Shown piece by piece: positions 50,365 to 58,457 of a stretch of 64,000 bases of DNA. The stretch lies in contig NZ_CP053344.1 in assembly GCF_013113715.1 (NCBI RefSeq), positions 4,092,001-4,156,000 on the forward strand, given 5' to 3'. The translations under genes and the position numbers were made by a program. The DNA comes from Herbiconiux sp. SALV-R1 (GTDB lineage: Bacteria; Actinomycetota; Actinomycetes; Actinomycetales; Microbacteriaceae). Each line of letters opens with the position of its first letter. Position 1 is the first letter of the stretch. The notes beneath the pieces were generated by a model that was not told the DNA's origin, made no database searches, and saw nothing but the letters and a program-made list of their open reading frames with translations.

Positions 50365-50437
50365 GTTCAAAATCGCAAACGTCGCGACGACCAGGGCGCT
50401 CCAGCGCTCGGAGCGCGCGACATTTGCGAAACTGAAC
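50365..50437. repeat. 73-bp palindromic repeat, family B, copy 1 (intergenic)
   Basis: The ends GTTCAAAATCGCAAA and TTTGCGAAACTGAAC are inverted, with a conserved core GACGACCAGGGCGCTC and GCGCTCGG. Length and core agree with the copy at 54821-54893. It follows the surface protein stop by 20 bases. Confidence 0.87.
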
Positions 50438-50518
50438 CGCGTCGAAGCGGGGCGGACGCGCACGCCGCCGGTCCACCGCGACTGCCCGCACCCGGGAGGG
50501 TGGGTGAGTCCGGAGCAG

Positions 50519-50524
50519 TAGGCT
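50519..50524 (+). promoter_or_regulatory. -10 box TAGGCT of a leaderless promoter
   Basis: TAGGCT lies seven bases before GTG 50532 with no ribosome site between. The arrangement is the same as at 7714. Confidence 0.6.
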
Positions 50525-50531
50525 TCGTGGT

Positions 50532-51656
50532 GTGCAGACACTCAGCACACCGGTCGACGTCGGCCCCCTGACCGAGCGGGTGAGCCGACGGGAGGTTCGG
50601 CGGTCGTGGCGGGCGCTCGTGGCGGAGCATCCCGAGGCGCGTGACACCACGGGCACGATCCGCCGCGTCATGCTCGGGGTGCCGACCGTCGCGGTGGCGA
50701 TCGTCGCGCTCGTGCTCGCCGGCATCCTCGTCGCAGAGGTGGTGCGGGGCGAGACGCAGGTGTCGACGGCCGTCATCGTGCAGGCATCGCTCGGTGGGGT
50801 GCTGGCGCTGACGTGCGTGCTCACGGGCACCACATGGTTGCGCCTGCTGCGGCGGAGACGGCGCCCGCGAGTGCACCACAGGTTGATGCGTTTCGCCGCG
50901 GCGAACAGCATGAGCTACCAGCCGGGCCCCACGGGCGCCGAGCGCGGATCGCCGCTCAAGGCCCGCGGCGGCCTGAACCTCACGCGCGTGCTCCGGACGG
51001 CGGGAGAGCGCGCGATCGAGTTCGCGAACTACGAGCTCGCGGCGCCCACCTCGACGAGCACGTCGCCCCCGTTCGGTGGGTATGCCGCACTGCGGTTACC
51101 CGCCCCGCTGCCCAACATCCTGCTGCGATCGGAGGACGGCCCGCGCCGCTCCCTGCTCACGCCCGCCGCGCTGCGCGGCTCGCAGGTGCTCTCGCTCGAG
51201 GGCGACTTCGACCGCTTCTTCCGGCTGTACTGCCCCGAAGGCTACGAGCGGGATGCGCTCTACCTGTTCACCCCGGATGTGATGGCCCGCCTGGTCGACC
51301 ACCTGCGCGGCCTCGACGTGGAGATCATCGACGACTGGATGTACCTCGTCAGCTCCCGCGACCTCGTCACCGACCGCGCCGACCGCTGGCTCGCCCTCAC
51401 CGCCGCCGTCGACGCCCTCGACGATCGCGTCGAGCGCTGGGGCCGCTGGCGCGACGAGCGCGCGGCGGGCGCGGCGGGCGCCGGCGCGGCTGGCGCCGCC
51501 TCTGCGGGCGGCGTCGGGCAACCGCCCGTCCGGGTGCGACAGGTCGCGAAGCAGGGCCGCCGCCTCCGCACCATCTGGAGCCCCGGCACCATCGCCATCA
51601 CCTCCGCCACCGCACTCTGCTTCGCGGGCCTCGTCGTCGCCGTCGCCCTCCACTAG
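50532..51656 (+). CDS. Membrane protein of unknown function
   Basis: A 374-residue protein with three membrane segments: two near the N terminus (VPTVAVAIVALVLAGILVAE, about 50-70, and VQASLGGVLALTCVLTGTTW, about 84-104) and one at the end (AITSATALCFAGLVVAVAL). Between them lies a cytoplasmic domain (115-335) with LMRFAAANSMSYQPGPTG, NILLRSED and YCPEGYERDALYLFTPDVMA, ending in an Ala/Gly-rich linker. I know similar uncharacterised actinobacterial proteins by general look but no function. Confidence 0.8.
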   Translation: MQTLSTPVDVGPLTERVSRREVRRSWRALVAEHPEARDTTGTIRRVMLGVPTVAVAIVALVLAGILVAEVVRGETQVSTAVIVQASLGGVLALTCVLTGTTWLRLLRRRRRPRVHHRLMRFAAANSMSYQPGPTGAERGSPLKARGGLNLTRVLRTAGERAIEFANYELAAPTSTSTSPPFGGYAALRLPAPLPNILLRSEDGPRRSLLTPAALRGSQVLSLEGDFDRFFRLYCPEGYERDALYLFTPDVMARLVDHLRGLDVEIIDDWMYLVSSRDLVTDRADRWLALTAAVDALDDRVERWGRWRDERAAGAAGAGAAGAASAGGVGQPPVRVRQVAKQGRRLRTIWSPGTIAITSATALCFAGLVVAVALH

Positions 51657-51686
51657 GAGAGAACGGCCACCCGCCGTGGCGTCCGC

Positions 51687-52889
51687 TCAGTTCCCGCACG
51701 GCCCCAGGGAGGCCGTGACGTCGATGTACCGGGGGCGGTAGTTCGCGACGTCAGCGTAGACATCGGCGGTGTCGAAGCTGTTCACGTTGTAGGTCACCGT
51801 GATGGTGCGGCCGTGCGTGAACTGCGGATGCGCCTTCGCGTTGTAGGTGAACACGTTCCCGCCCGTCTCGGGGGTCGTGTAGAGCAGCGTCTTGTGCCCG
51901 AACGGGCCCTCGGGCGTCGACGCGGCGTACCCCACGATCTTCGCGCTCAGCGCCTCGGTGGCGTCGCCCGTGACGAGCAGGTACGCGCCGTGCACCTTCT
52001 GCACGCTGAATTCGTTCGACACGCCCTCGAGCACGCGCTTCGATGCCGTCGGATCGGCCACCCAGCCGCCGTCGGCGAGATACCGCCACGCCGACGCATC
52101 CGTCAGCTGGCCAGACGGCACCCGCGCGAGGTGCGCCCACTTCTGCGCCTGTTGGTCCTCGACCCCGTAGATGTAGGTGTACCCGCCCTCTTCGAGGATT
52201 GCCGAGCCCCAGTGGATGCCCGACTCCGGCAGGGCCGTCGTGCCGGTGAGCGCCAGGGTCGCGATGTCGAACGACGCGATCGCGCTTCCCGCGAACGCGA
52301 AGTCGAACACGCCCGTGCCCGTCTTCTCGAACTCGAGCAGCAGCACCCGCAGCGACCCGCCCTCCACAGTGCCGTCACCGAACCAGTACCAGTTCTGCGA
52401 CTCGTCGCCGCCCGGCACGGTCACGAGGGAGGTCGAATCGGCCGCAGTCCCTCCCGTGTACGTGGTGAGGGACCCGTCGTCGTCGACGATGATCGAGTTG
52501 TGCACGAACGGCGAGTCGGCCGGGCGCGACTGATCGGGGTTCACCTCGCCGAGGAAGGTGTCGGAATAGATCCAGGCGGTTCGGCCGTCGGGCAGCAGCA
52601 CGCTGTAGGAGGAGTCAGCGCCGGTCCAGCGTCCGGCGGTGTCGCCGTACTCGTTGAACAACACCGTCAGACCGTCGTTCGTGCTGACGGTGGTCTGGAT
52701 GCACGGGAGGGTCGGATGATCGGCCGCCGGCCGTGCTGAGACGCCGGTCACCGTGTGTGCCGCCGCCGCGGGAGCGACCGCGCTCGCGCTCGCCGCCACC
52801 GGGACCGCCGTCGCCGCAAGGGCGAGTGCCGTCACCGCCGCCGCCATTGTCGTCAACCCGATCGGCCGACCTCGTCGTCGCATGATCAT
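51687..52889 (-). CDS. Secreted five-bladed beta-propeller protein (DUF4185/DUF5005-like)
   Basis: A 400-residue exported protein with a signal peptide cut near AAAAHT. The mature part is beta-rich with repeated blades: GRTAWIYSDTFLGEVNPDQS, FVHNSIIVDDDG, ESGIHWGSAILEEGGYTYIY, NEFSVQKVHGAYLLVTGDAT and YNVNS near the end. Similar propellers (DUF4185/DUF5005) resemble GH43-type glycosidases or sugar-binding proteins. It starts at ATG 52889 with GAGAGGA upstream. The LacI-type operator at 52948 lies upstream, so it likely belongs to the sugar regulon on the other side. Confidence 0.82.
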   Translation of the reverse strand: MIMRRRGRPIGLTTMAAAVTALALAATAVPVAASASAVAPAAAAHTVTGVSARPAADHPTLPCIQTTVSTNDGLTVLFNEYGDTAGRWTGADSSYSVLLPDGRTAWIYSDTFLGEVNPDQSRPADSPFVHNSIIVDDDGSLTTYTGGTAADSTSLVTVPGGDESQNWYWFGDGTVEGGSLRVLLLEFEKTGTGVFDFAFAGSAIASFDIATLALTGTTALPESGIHWGSAILEEGGYTYIYGVEDQQAQKWAHLARVPSGQLTDASAWRYLADGGWVADPTASKRVLEGVSNEFSVQKVHGAYLLVTGDATEALSAKIVGYAASTPEGPFGHKTLLYTTPETGGNVFTYNAKAHPQFTHGRTITVTYNVNSFDTADVYADVANYRPRYIDVTASLGPCGN

Positions 52890-52947
52890 CAGCGGGAATC
52901 CTCTCGCGATCGGCAGACACCGCGGCCTCGACAGCTCTGTCTGCGCC

Positions 52948-52961
52948 TGTTAACGTTATCA
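52948..52961. promoter_or_regulatory. LacI-family operator, copy 1
   Basis: TGTTAACGTTATCA is a near-palindrome centred on AACGTT, the usual centre of LacI-type operators. It lies 59 bases before the propeller gene (minus) and 106 before the LacI gene (plus). Confidence 0.72.
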
Positions 52962-53066
52962 AGCCCGAACGGTAGCACCTCACGCGGTGCGACGCCAATG
53001 ATCGACCGACCCGACGGCAAGCAGGTTGTACCGTGGATCAGCGGCCTGCTCTCGAAGGGATGACAC

Positions 53067-54080
53067 GTGAAGCGCTCCGAATCGCGACCGCCCACGGTCA
53101 AGGAGGTCGCGGCCCGCGCGGGAGTGAGTCCGATGACCGTGTCGCGCACGCTCGGCGGAGGCGTGAACGTGCGACCGGAGATCCAGGAGCGGGTTCTGGC
53201 CGCGGTCGAGGAGCTCGGCTACCGACGCAACGAGAACGCGCGCAGCCTGCGGCCCGGCCAGCCGAGCGGGCTCATCGGCGTGGCCATCACGAACCTCGCC
53301 AACCCCTACTACGGCAACTTCGCGCTCGGGGTGGAGGAGATCGCGACCGAACACGGGCGGCGCATCCTGCTCGGGAACACCGGCGAGTCGATCGGCCGGG
53401 AACGGCAGCTCGTCGCCGACTTCGTCGGCCGTCAGGTGGAGGGGCTCGTACTCGTGCCCTCCGGCGGTGCCTACGACCATCTCAGCCGGGAGAGGCTCGG
53501 TGACGCCCCGCTCGTGCTGGCATCGCGCCGGGTCGACGGGCTGCACGCCGACGTGGTGGTGCTCGACGACGTCGGCGGCGCCTACAGCGGCACCATGAAG
53601 CTGCTTCGCGAGGGGCACACCCGCATCGCCTACCTCGGCAACGTGCTCTCGGTGATCACCGGGCAGCGACGGTTCGATGGCTTCCAGCGTGCGCTCGACG
53701 AGAAGGGCGTGACGCTGGCGCCGGAGCTGATCCGGCGCAGCCAGCAAGACGTCGAATCGGCTCGCATCGCGACCGAAGAGCTGTTCGATCTCGCCGACCC
53801 GCCCACCGCGATCTTCTGCGCCAACAACCGCAACACGATCGGCGCGTTGCAGGAGATCGGGCGGCGTTCGATGGCGGGTCGCCGCGAGTTCCCGAGCATC
53901 GTGAGCTTCGACGACTTCGAGCTCGCAGAACTCATGCCGGTGCCCGTGACCGTGCTGCACCATGACGCCCGCGAACTGGGCCGAGTCGCGGGGCGGTTGC
54001 TGTTCGAGCGCCTGGGCGGCGACACCGGGCCGGCGCGCACCATCGAGCTGCCGGTCTCGCTGCGCGTCGCTCGAGCCTGA
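53067..54080 (+). CDS. LacI family transcriptional regulator
   Basis: A 337-residue repressor starting at GTG 53067 with AAGGGA upstream. The helix-turn-helix and hinge are classic: TVKEVAARAGVSPMTVSRTL, then YRRNENARSLRPG. The periplasmic-binding-like core has LIGVAITNLANPYYGNFALG, HTRIAYLGN, TAIFCANNRNTIGAL and VSFDDFELAELM. Candidate operators at 52948 and 54128 place the propeller gene and the kinase-isomerase-transporter-glycosidase operon under its control. The inducer is presumably a sugar released by the glycosidase. Confidence 0.94.
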   Translation: MKRSESRPPTVKEVAARAGVSPMTVSRTLGGGVNVRPEIQERVLAAVEELGYRRNENARSLRPGQPSGLIGVAITNLANPYYGNFALGVEEIATEHGRRILLGNTGESIGRERQLVADFVGRQVEGLVLVPSGGAYDHLSRERLGDAPLVLASRRVDGLHADVVVLDDVGGAYSGTMKLLREGHTRIAYLGNVLSVITGQRRFDGFQRALDEKGVTLAPELIRRSQQDVESARIATEELFDLADPPTAIFCANNRNTIGALQEIGRRSMAGRREFPSIVSFDDFELAELMPVPVTVLHHDARELGRVAGRLLFERLGGDTGPARTIELPVSLRVARA

Positions 54081-54125
54081 ACCCGGTTCCCGGCGTACGG
54101 GTTGCGGTGGTCGACGCGGTGCGGC

Positions 54126-54141
54126 TATGGTAACGATACCA
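54126..54141 (+). promoter_or_regulatory. LacI-family operator, copy 2, overlapping a -10 box
   Basis: TGGTAACGATACCA (54128-54141) is a near-palindrome of the same type as the site at 52948. TATGGT (54126-54131) is a good -10 box, so bound LacI would block it. It lies 29 bases before the ROK gene. Confidence 0.75.
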
Positions 54142-54169
54142 AGCCAACCACATCAGAGAGGATGCGCCG

Positions 54170-55282
54170 ATGACCGAGCTCTGCATCGACTTCGGCGGCT
54201 CGGCGATCAAGCTCGGCGTCTGCGACGCCGGGCGCATCCTCACCCGCTCGGAGCTGTCGGTGCACGGCACCCCCGACGACCTCGCCCGCGCGGCCGCCGA
54301 GCTCCGCCGCCTCGTCGAGCAGCTGCCCGCGGGCGACGTGGGTCGCCGAGGAGCGTCAGCCACCGGCGGGGCTGATACCGGTGCGCAGGCGTGGGGCGGC
54401 GCATCCGTCGTCGCGATCGCCGTGCCGGGGGTCGTCGACCGCGGGCGGGCCGCGCTCGTCGCCGCACACGCCAAGTACGGGTACCTGGCCGGGCGCGACC
54501 TCGACGCCTGGGCTCGGGAGGCGTTCGGGCTGCCGGCGGTGGTCGAGAACGACGCCCGCGCGGCCCTGCTCGGTGAGACCCGCTACGGCGTCGCCCGCGG
54601 CGCGCAGAACGCCGTGATCGCCGTGTTCGGCACGGGCATCGGCACCGCCGCCCTCCTCGACGGCCGGCTGCTGCACGGCAGCCACGACCACGCCGGCATC
54701 CTCGGCGGCCACGTCACGATCGACCTCGACGGCCCCGTCTGCAGTTGCGGCAACGTCGGCTGCGCCGAGGCCATCGCCAGCACCTGGGCCCTCGAGCGCT
54801 CCCTCGCCGCCATCGAGCGCGTTCAGAATCGCACACACGGCGACGACCAGGGCGCTCTGGCGCTCGGAACGCGCGAGATTCGCGATTCTGAACCGGGGCG
54901 GGGCCGCGCGGGCGAGGGTGGCGGGCTGCGGGGGCGGATCGAGGCGGGGCGGGCGGTGGGCATCGCCGACATCGTGGAGACGCTCGAGCACCCCGACTCC
55001 CGCGCGCTGCTCGACCTCTACGTTCGCGCCTGGAGCGCTGCCATAGTCGGCCTCTGCCACGCCTACGACCCCGACGTCGTGGTCGTCTCGGGCGGCGTCA
55101 TGCGGTCGGCGCCGCTCATCCTGCCCGCCCTGACCCAACAGGTGCACGCCCACCTCTGGTCGTCGTCGTCCCGGCCGCCGCTGGTGGTGCCCGAGCACCC
55201 CGACAGCTCCGTCGTGCTGGGGCTCTCCGCCCTGGCCCGAGCGACCGACGACTCCGCAACCGAAAGGCCCCGAACCCGATGA
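54170..55282 (+). CDS. ROK family sugar kinase with a palindromic-repeat insertion
   Basis: A 370-residue ROK kinase, larger than the usual 300-320. Phosphate-1 motif CIDFGGSAIKLGV is at residues 4-17, the catalytic Asp lies in VENDARAA, the glycine loop is FGTGIGTAALLDGRL, and the zinc motif CSCGNVGCAE starts at 191. Residues 218-242 (QNRTHGDDQGALALGTREIR) are coded by a 73-bp palindromic element and followed by a Gly/Arg-rich run, placed between IER and the ROK helix GRAVGIADIVETL. The frame is kept. It overlaps the isomerase gene as ATGA. It probably phosphorylates a hexose such as mannose. Confidence 0.9.
   Translation: MTELCIDFGGSAIKLGVCDAGRILTRSELSVHGTPDDLARAAAELRRLVEQLPAGDVGRRGASATGGADTGAQAWGGASVVAIAVPGVVDRGRAALVAAHAKYGYLAGRDLDAWAREAFGLPAVVENDARAALLGETRYGVARGAQNAVIAVFGTGIGTAALLDGRLLHGSHDHAGILGGHVTIDLDGPVCSCGNVGCAEAIASTWALERSLAAIERVQNRTHGDDQGALALGTREIRDSEPGRGRAGEGGGLRGRIEAGRAVGIADIVETLEHPDSRALLDLYVRAWSAAIVGLCHAYDPDVVVVSGGVMRSAPLILPALTQQVHAHLWSSSSRPPLVVPEHPDSSVVLGLSALARATDDSATERPRTR
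54821..54893. repeat. 73-bp palindromic repeat, family B, copy 2 (inside the ROK kinase gene)
   Basis: GTTCAGAATCGC and GCGATTCTGAAC form perfect ends. The core CGACGACCAGGGCGCTC is identical to the intergenic copy at 50365-50437, and both are exactly 73 bases long. It is read in frame as part of the kinase. Confidence 0.9.
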
Positions 55283-57177
55283 GTTCCCGCCCGTCGAGCT
55301 ACGACAAACAGCCCACCATTCCGCTGCCCGACGGCGCGACCGTGCTGCACGGCGGCGAAGCCTGGGCCGCGGTCGACGTCGCCGCCCGGGAGCGCAGCGG
55401 CGAGCGCGCCCCCGTCATCGCGATCGACACCTACCCCGGCGTCGATCTCCCCGCCTTCACGCGGGCCGTCGCAGCCGCCCTGCCCGAGTACCACGTCATC
55501 GACATCGAAGATGCCGCGGCCCTCCCCGTCGAGACCATCGACCGCCTCATCGCCCCCAACCTCACCGACGACCGCGTGTTCGGTGTGCTGAGCCACCTCA
55601 CCCTCCCCGCGTTCTACGATTCGGAGCGCCTCGCCGCAGTACGCCGGCGCCTGGCCGGCGGAGCCGGCGGAGCCGACGGAGCCGACAGAGCCGGCGGCGC
55701 CGATGGAGCCGGTGGTGGACTCGACCGGCCCACCGTCGTCATCGGCTGGGGTGCCGAGCTCGCCGCACCGCACGCCGACGCCCTCGTGCTGGTCGACCTC
55801 GCGCGCTGGGAGCTCCAGCTGCGGCTGCGGGCCGGCGCCACCAACTGGCGCACGCCGAACTCCACCGAGGAGACCCTGCGCAAGTACAAGCGCGGCTTCT
55901 TCGTCGAGTGGCGCATGGCCGACCGCCACAAGCGCCGCTTCTTCGACCGCGTCGATTTCGTGGTCGACGGCGCCGCTCGCGACGCGACGGGCGGCATGGT
56001 CACCGGCGACGCGTTCCGCGCAGCGCTCGAGAAGGCCACCACGGGCCCGCTGCGCGTGGTCCCGTTCTTCGACCCCGGCGTCTGGGGCGGTCACTGGATG
56101 CAGGACCGCCTCGACCTCGAACCCACGGCGAACAACTACGCCTGGTGCTTCGACTGCGTCCCCGAGGAGAACTCGCTGCTGCTCGAGGGCGTCACCCCGG
56201 AGGGCGAGCGCGCGGTGGTGGAGATCCCCGCCATCGACCTCGTGCTGCAGCAGCCGCGCGAGCTCCTCGGCGCCAAGACCTTCGCGCGGTTCGGGGCCGA
56301 GTTCCCCATCCGCTTCGACTTCCTCGACACGGTGGGCGGCGGCAACCTGTCGCTCCAGGTGCACCCTCTGACCGACTACATCCAGCAGACCTTCGGCATG
56401 CACTACACGCAAGACGAGAGCTATTACCTGCTCGACGCCGACGACGACGCCGTGGTGTACCTGGGGCTGAAGTCGGGAACCGACCCGGCCGAGATGATGC
56501 AGGCGTTGCGCGCGGCGACGGATGGGGAGCATCCTTTCGATGCCGACCGATTCGTCAACTCCTACCCGGCCAAGAAGCACGACCACTTCGCGATCCCCGC
56601 AGGAACGGTGCACGCGTCGGGTGCGAACTCGATGGTGCTGGAGATCTCGGCGACGCCCTTCATCTTCACCTTCAAGCTCTGGGACTGGGGCCGACTCGGC
56701 CTCGACGGCGTTCCCCGGCCGGTGCACCTCGAGCACGGCGGCAACAACATCCAGTGGGACCGCACCACCGACTGGGTCGCCGAGAACCTGCTCGACCAGG
56801 TGGAGATCCTGCAGGAGCATCCGAACGGCGACCGCGAGGAGCGCACCGGCCTGCACGAGCTCGAGTTCATCGAGGTGCGCCGCAACTGGTTCGCCGACGA
56901 GGCGGCGCACGACACCGAGGGCACGGTGAACGTGCTCAACCTGGTGGAGGGCGACGAGGTCGAAGTGGTCAGTCCCACTGACGCCTTCCCTCCGTACACC
57001 GTGCACTACGCCGAGACCTTCATCGTGCCGGCGGCCGTGGGGCCGTACATCATCCGGCGCACCGCGACCTCGGCGAGTGAGCGCTTCGCCACCGTCAAAG
57101 CCTCCGTGCGCGGCACGGAAGACCCCGCGCACCACGCGACACCGCACCATCACACCGAACGAGGGAGTTCACGATGA
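55279..57177 (+). CDS. Class I mannose-6-phosphate isomerase-like protein with extra N-terminal domain
   Basis: A 632-residue protein. The C-terminal half (about 310-610) is a cupin isomerase of the ManA type: GGNLSLQVHPLTDYIQQTFG, HYTQDESYYLLDADDDA, and DHFAIPAGTVHASGANSMVLEIS with metal-ligand His/Glu. The first 300 residues are separate: VIAIDTYPGVDLPAFTRAVA, HVIDIEDAAALPVETIDRLI and FFVEWRMADRHKRRFF suggest a P-loop-kinase-like fold that has lost its Walker A. A Gly/Ala/Asp run (GGAGGADGADRAGGADGAG) sits near 130. Typical ManA has about 390 residues. The ATGA overlaps on both sides tie it to kinase and transporter. Confidence 0.88.
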   Translation: MSSRPSSYDKQPTIPLPDGATVLHGGEAWAAVDVAARERSGERAPVIAIDTYPGVDLPAFTRAVAAALPEYHVIDIEDAAALPVETIDRLIAPNLTDDRVFGVLSHLTLPAFYDSERLAAVRRRLAGGAGGADGADRAGGADGAGGGLDRPTVVIGWGAELAAPHADALVLVDLARWELQLRLRAGATNWRTPNSTEETLRKYKRGFFVEWRMADRHKRRFFDRVDFVVDGAARDATGGMVTGDAFRAALEKATTGPLRVVPFFDPGVWGGHWMQDRLDLEPTANNYAWCFDCVPEENSLLLEGVTPEGERAVVEIPAIDLVLQQPRELLGAKTFARFGAEFPIRFDFLDTVGGGNLSLQVHPLTDYIQQTFGMHYTQDESYYLLDADDDAVVYLGLKSGTDPAEMMQALRAATDGEHPFDADRFVNSYPAKKHDHFAIPAGTVHASGANSMVLEISATPFIFTFKLWDWGRLGLDGVPRPVHLEHGGNNIQWDRTTDWVAENLLDQVEILQEHPNGDREERTGLHELEFIEVRRNWFADEAAHDTEGTVNVLNLVEGDEVEVVSPTDAFPPYTVHYAETFIVPAAVGPYIIRRTATSASERFATVKASVRGTEDPAHHATPHHHTERGSSR

Positions 57178-58442
57178 AATCGACACCGCGCAGAATGGGC
57201 GTGCTCGCCACCGTCTCGGTGGCCGCACTGGCCCTGACCGCCTGCTCCGGCGGGGGAGGCGACTCCACAGACGGCGCCACGACCGGCACCCTGAACTTCT
57301 ACACCGACAAGGCGGCCTGGGAGCCCGACTTCGACACGCTCAGCGAGACCTCCTCGGGCGATGTCGACATCGAGCTCAACACCACGGGGTACTCGGATGC
57401 GAACCAGTACGACGCGTTCATCCGCCAGTCGTTCCGCACCAACAAGAGCCCCGGGCTCTTCAGCTGGCACACCGGGTCGTCACTCAAGGAGCTCGTCGAC
57501 GAGAATCTGGTCGCCGAGACGACCGACATCTGGACCAAGGCCATCGACGACGGCTACGTCAGCGAAGACCTGAAGAAGTACTACACGATCGACGGCAAGC
57601 AGTACTGCGTGCCGATGAACATCGCCTACTGGATCATGTACTACAACAAGGCGATCTTCGACGAGAACGGGCTCGACAAGCCCACCACGTGGGAGGAGCT
57701 GATGGACGATGCCGCGACCCTCAAGGCGAACGGCGTGACGCCGTTCTACCAGACCAGCGTGCTGTTCACCTTTCCGTGGTTCCAGCAGCTCGTCGCCGGC
57801 ACCGACCCGGAGCTCTACAACGGCCTCTCGACCGGCGAGGTGAAGTACACCGACCCGCGGATCGTCGACATCATGAACGTGTGGCTCGACCAGCAGAAGC
57901 AGGGTTGGTTCAGTGATGCCGGCAGCACCACCGACCCGGCGGTCATGCTGAAGCAGGGCGACATGGCGATGATCAACTTCGGGAGCTTCTTCGGGGCGTC
58001 GCTCGATGCCGCAGGCATGACACAGGGCACCGACTACGACTTCTTCGTCATCCCCGCCGTCGACGCCTCCGTCACCCCGAACCCGGTGGCGGTCGAGACC
58101 GGTCCGCTCTGCACCGCCGAGAACTCGCCGCAGCGCGACCTCGGCATGGCCTTCGCCGAGTGGTGGATGAGCCCCGAGGCGCAGACCGCGTGGAGCGACG
58201 CCCGCGGCGACGTGCCCTTCAACCCCAAGGCGACCGTGGCCAACGAATCGCTGAGCGAGCTCGGCACCTCGGTCGCCACCGACGACCAGCTCGTCGAGCG
58301 CTACTTCGAGGCGACGCCCACCCCCATCCTCACCGTCGCGCTCGAGCAGTTCGGCGCGTTCAACGCGAATCCGGGCGACCCGCTGCCGTTCCTGCAGAAG
58401 ATCCAGGATGCCGCCGACGCGTACTGGGCCGACCAGAACTAG
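57174..58442 (+). CDS. Sugar ABC transporter substrate-binding lipoprotein
   Basis: A 422-residue type II binding protein of the CUT1 class (SBP_bac_1). The lipobox is LTAC near residue 24. Family features include PGLFSWHTGSSLKELVDENL, YCVPMNIAYWIMYYNKAIFD, PTTWEELMDDAATLKANGVT and AFAEWWMSPEAQTAW. ATG 57174 overlaps the isomerase stop. It should deliver an oligosaccharide to the two permeases that follow. No ATPase gene is present, so a shared MsiK-type ATPase is expected. Confidence 0.94.
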   Translation: MKSTPRRMGVLATVSVAALALTACSGGGGDSTDGATTGTLNFYTDKAAWEPDFDTLSETSSGDVDIELNTTGYSDANQYDAFIRQSFRTNKSPGLFSWHTGSSLKELVDENLVAETTDIWTKAIDDGYVSEDLKKYYTIDGKQYCVPMNIAYWIMYYNKAIFDENGLDKPTTWEELMDDAATLKANGVTPFYQTSVLFTFPWFQQLVAGTDPELYNGLSTGEVKYTDPRIVDIMNVWLDQQKQGWFSDAGSTTDPAVMLKQGDMAMINFGSFFGASLDAAGMTQGTDYDFFVIPAVDASVTPNPVAVETGPLCTAENSPQRDLGMAFAEWWMSPEAQTAWSDARGDVPFNPKATVANESLSELGTSVATDDQLVERYFEATPTPILTVALEQFGAFNANPGDPLPFLQKIQDAADAYWADQN

Positions 58443-58457
58443 GAAGCGGAAGCCTTC

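Noticed and set aside
48284-50911. An 875-codon minus-strand frame opposite the surface protein
   Set aside because: Arg-rich shadow with no start signal; the plus frame has signal peptide and sorting signal.
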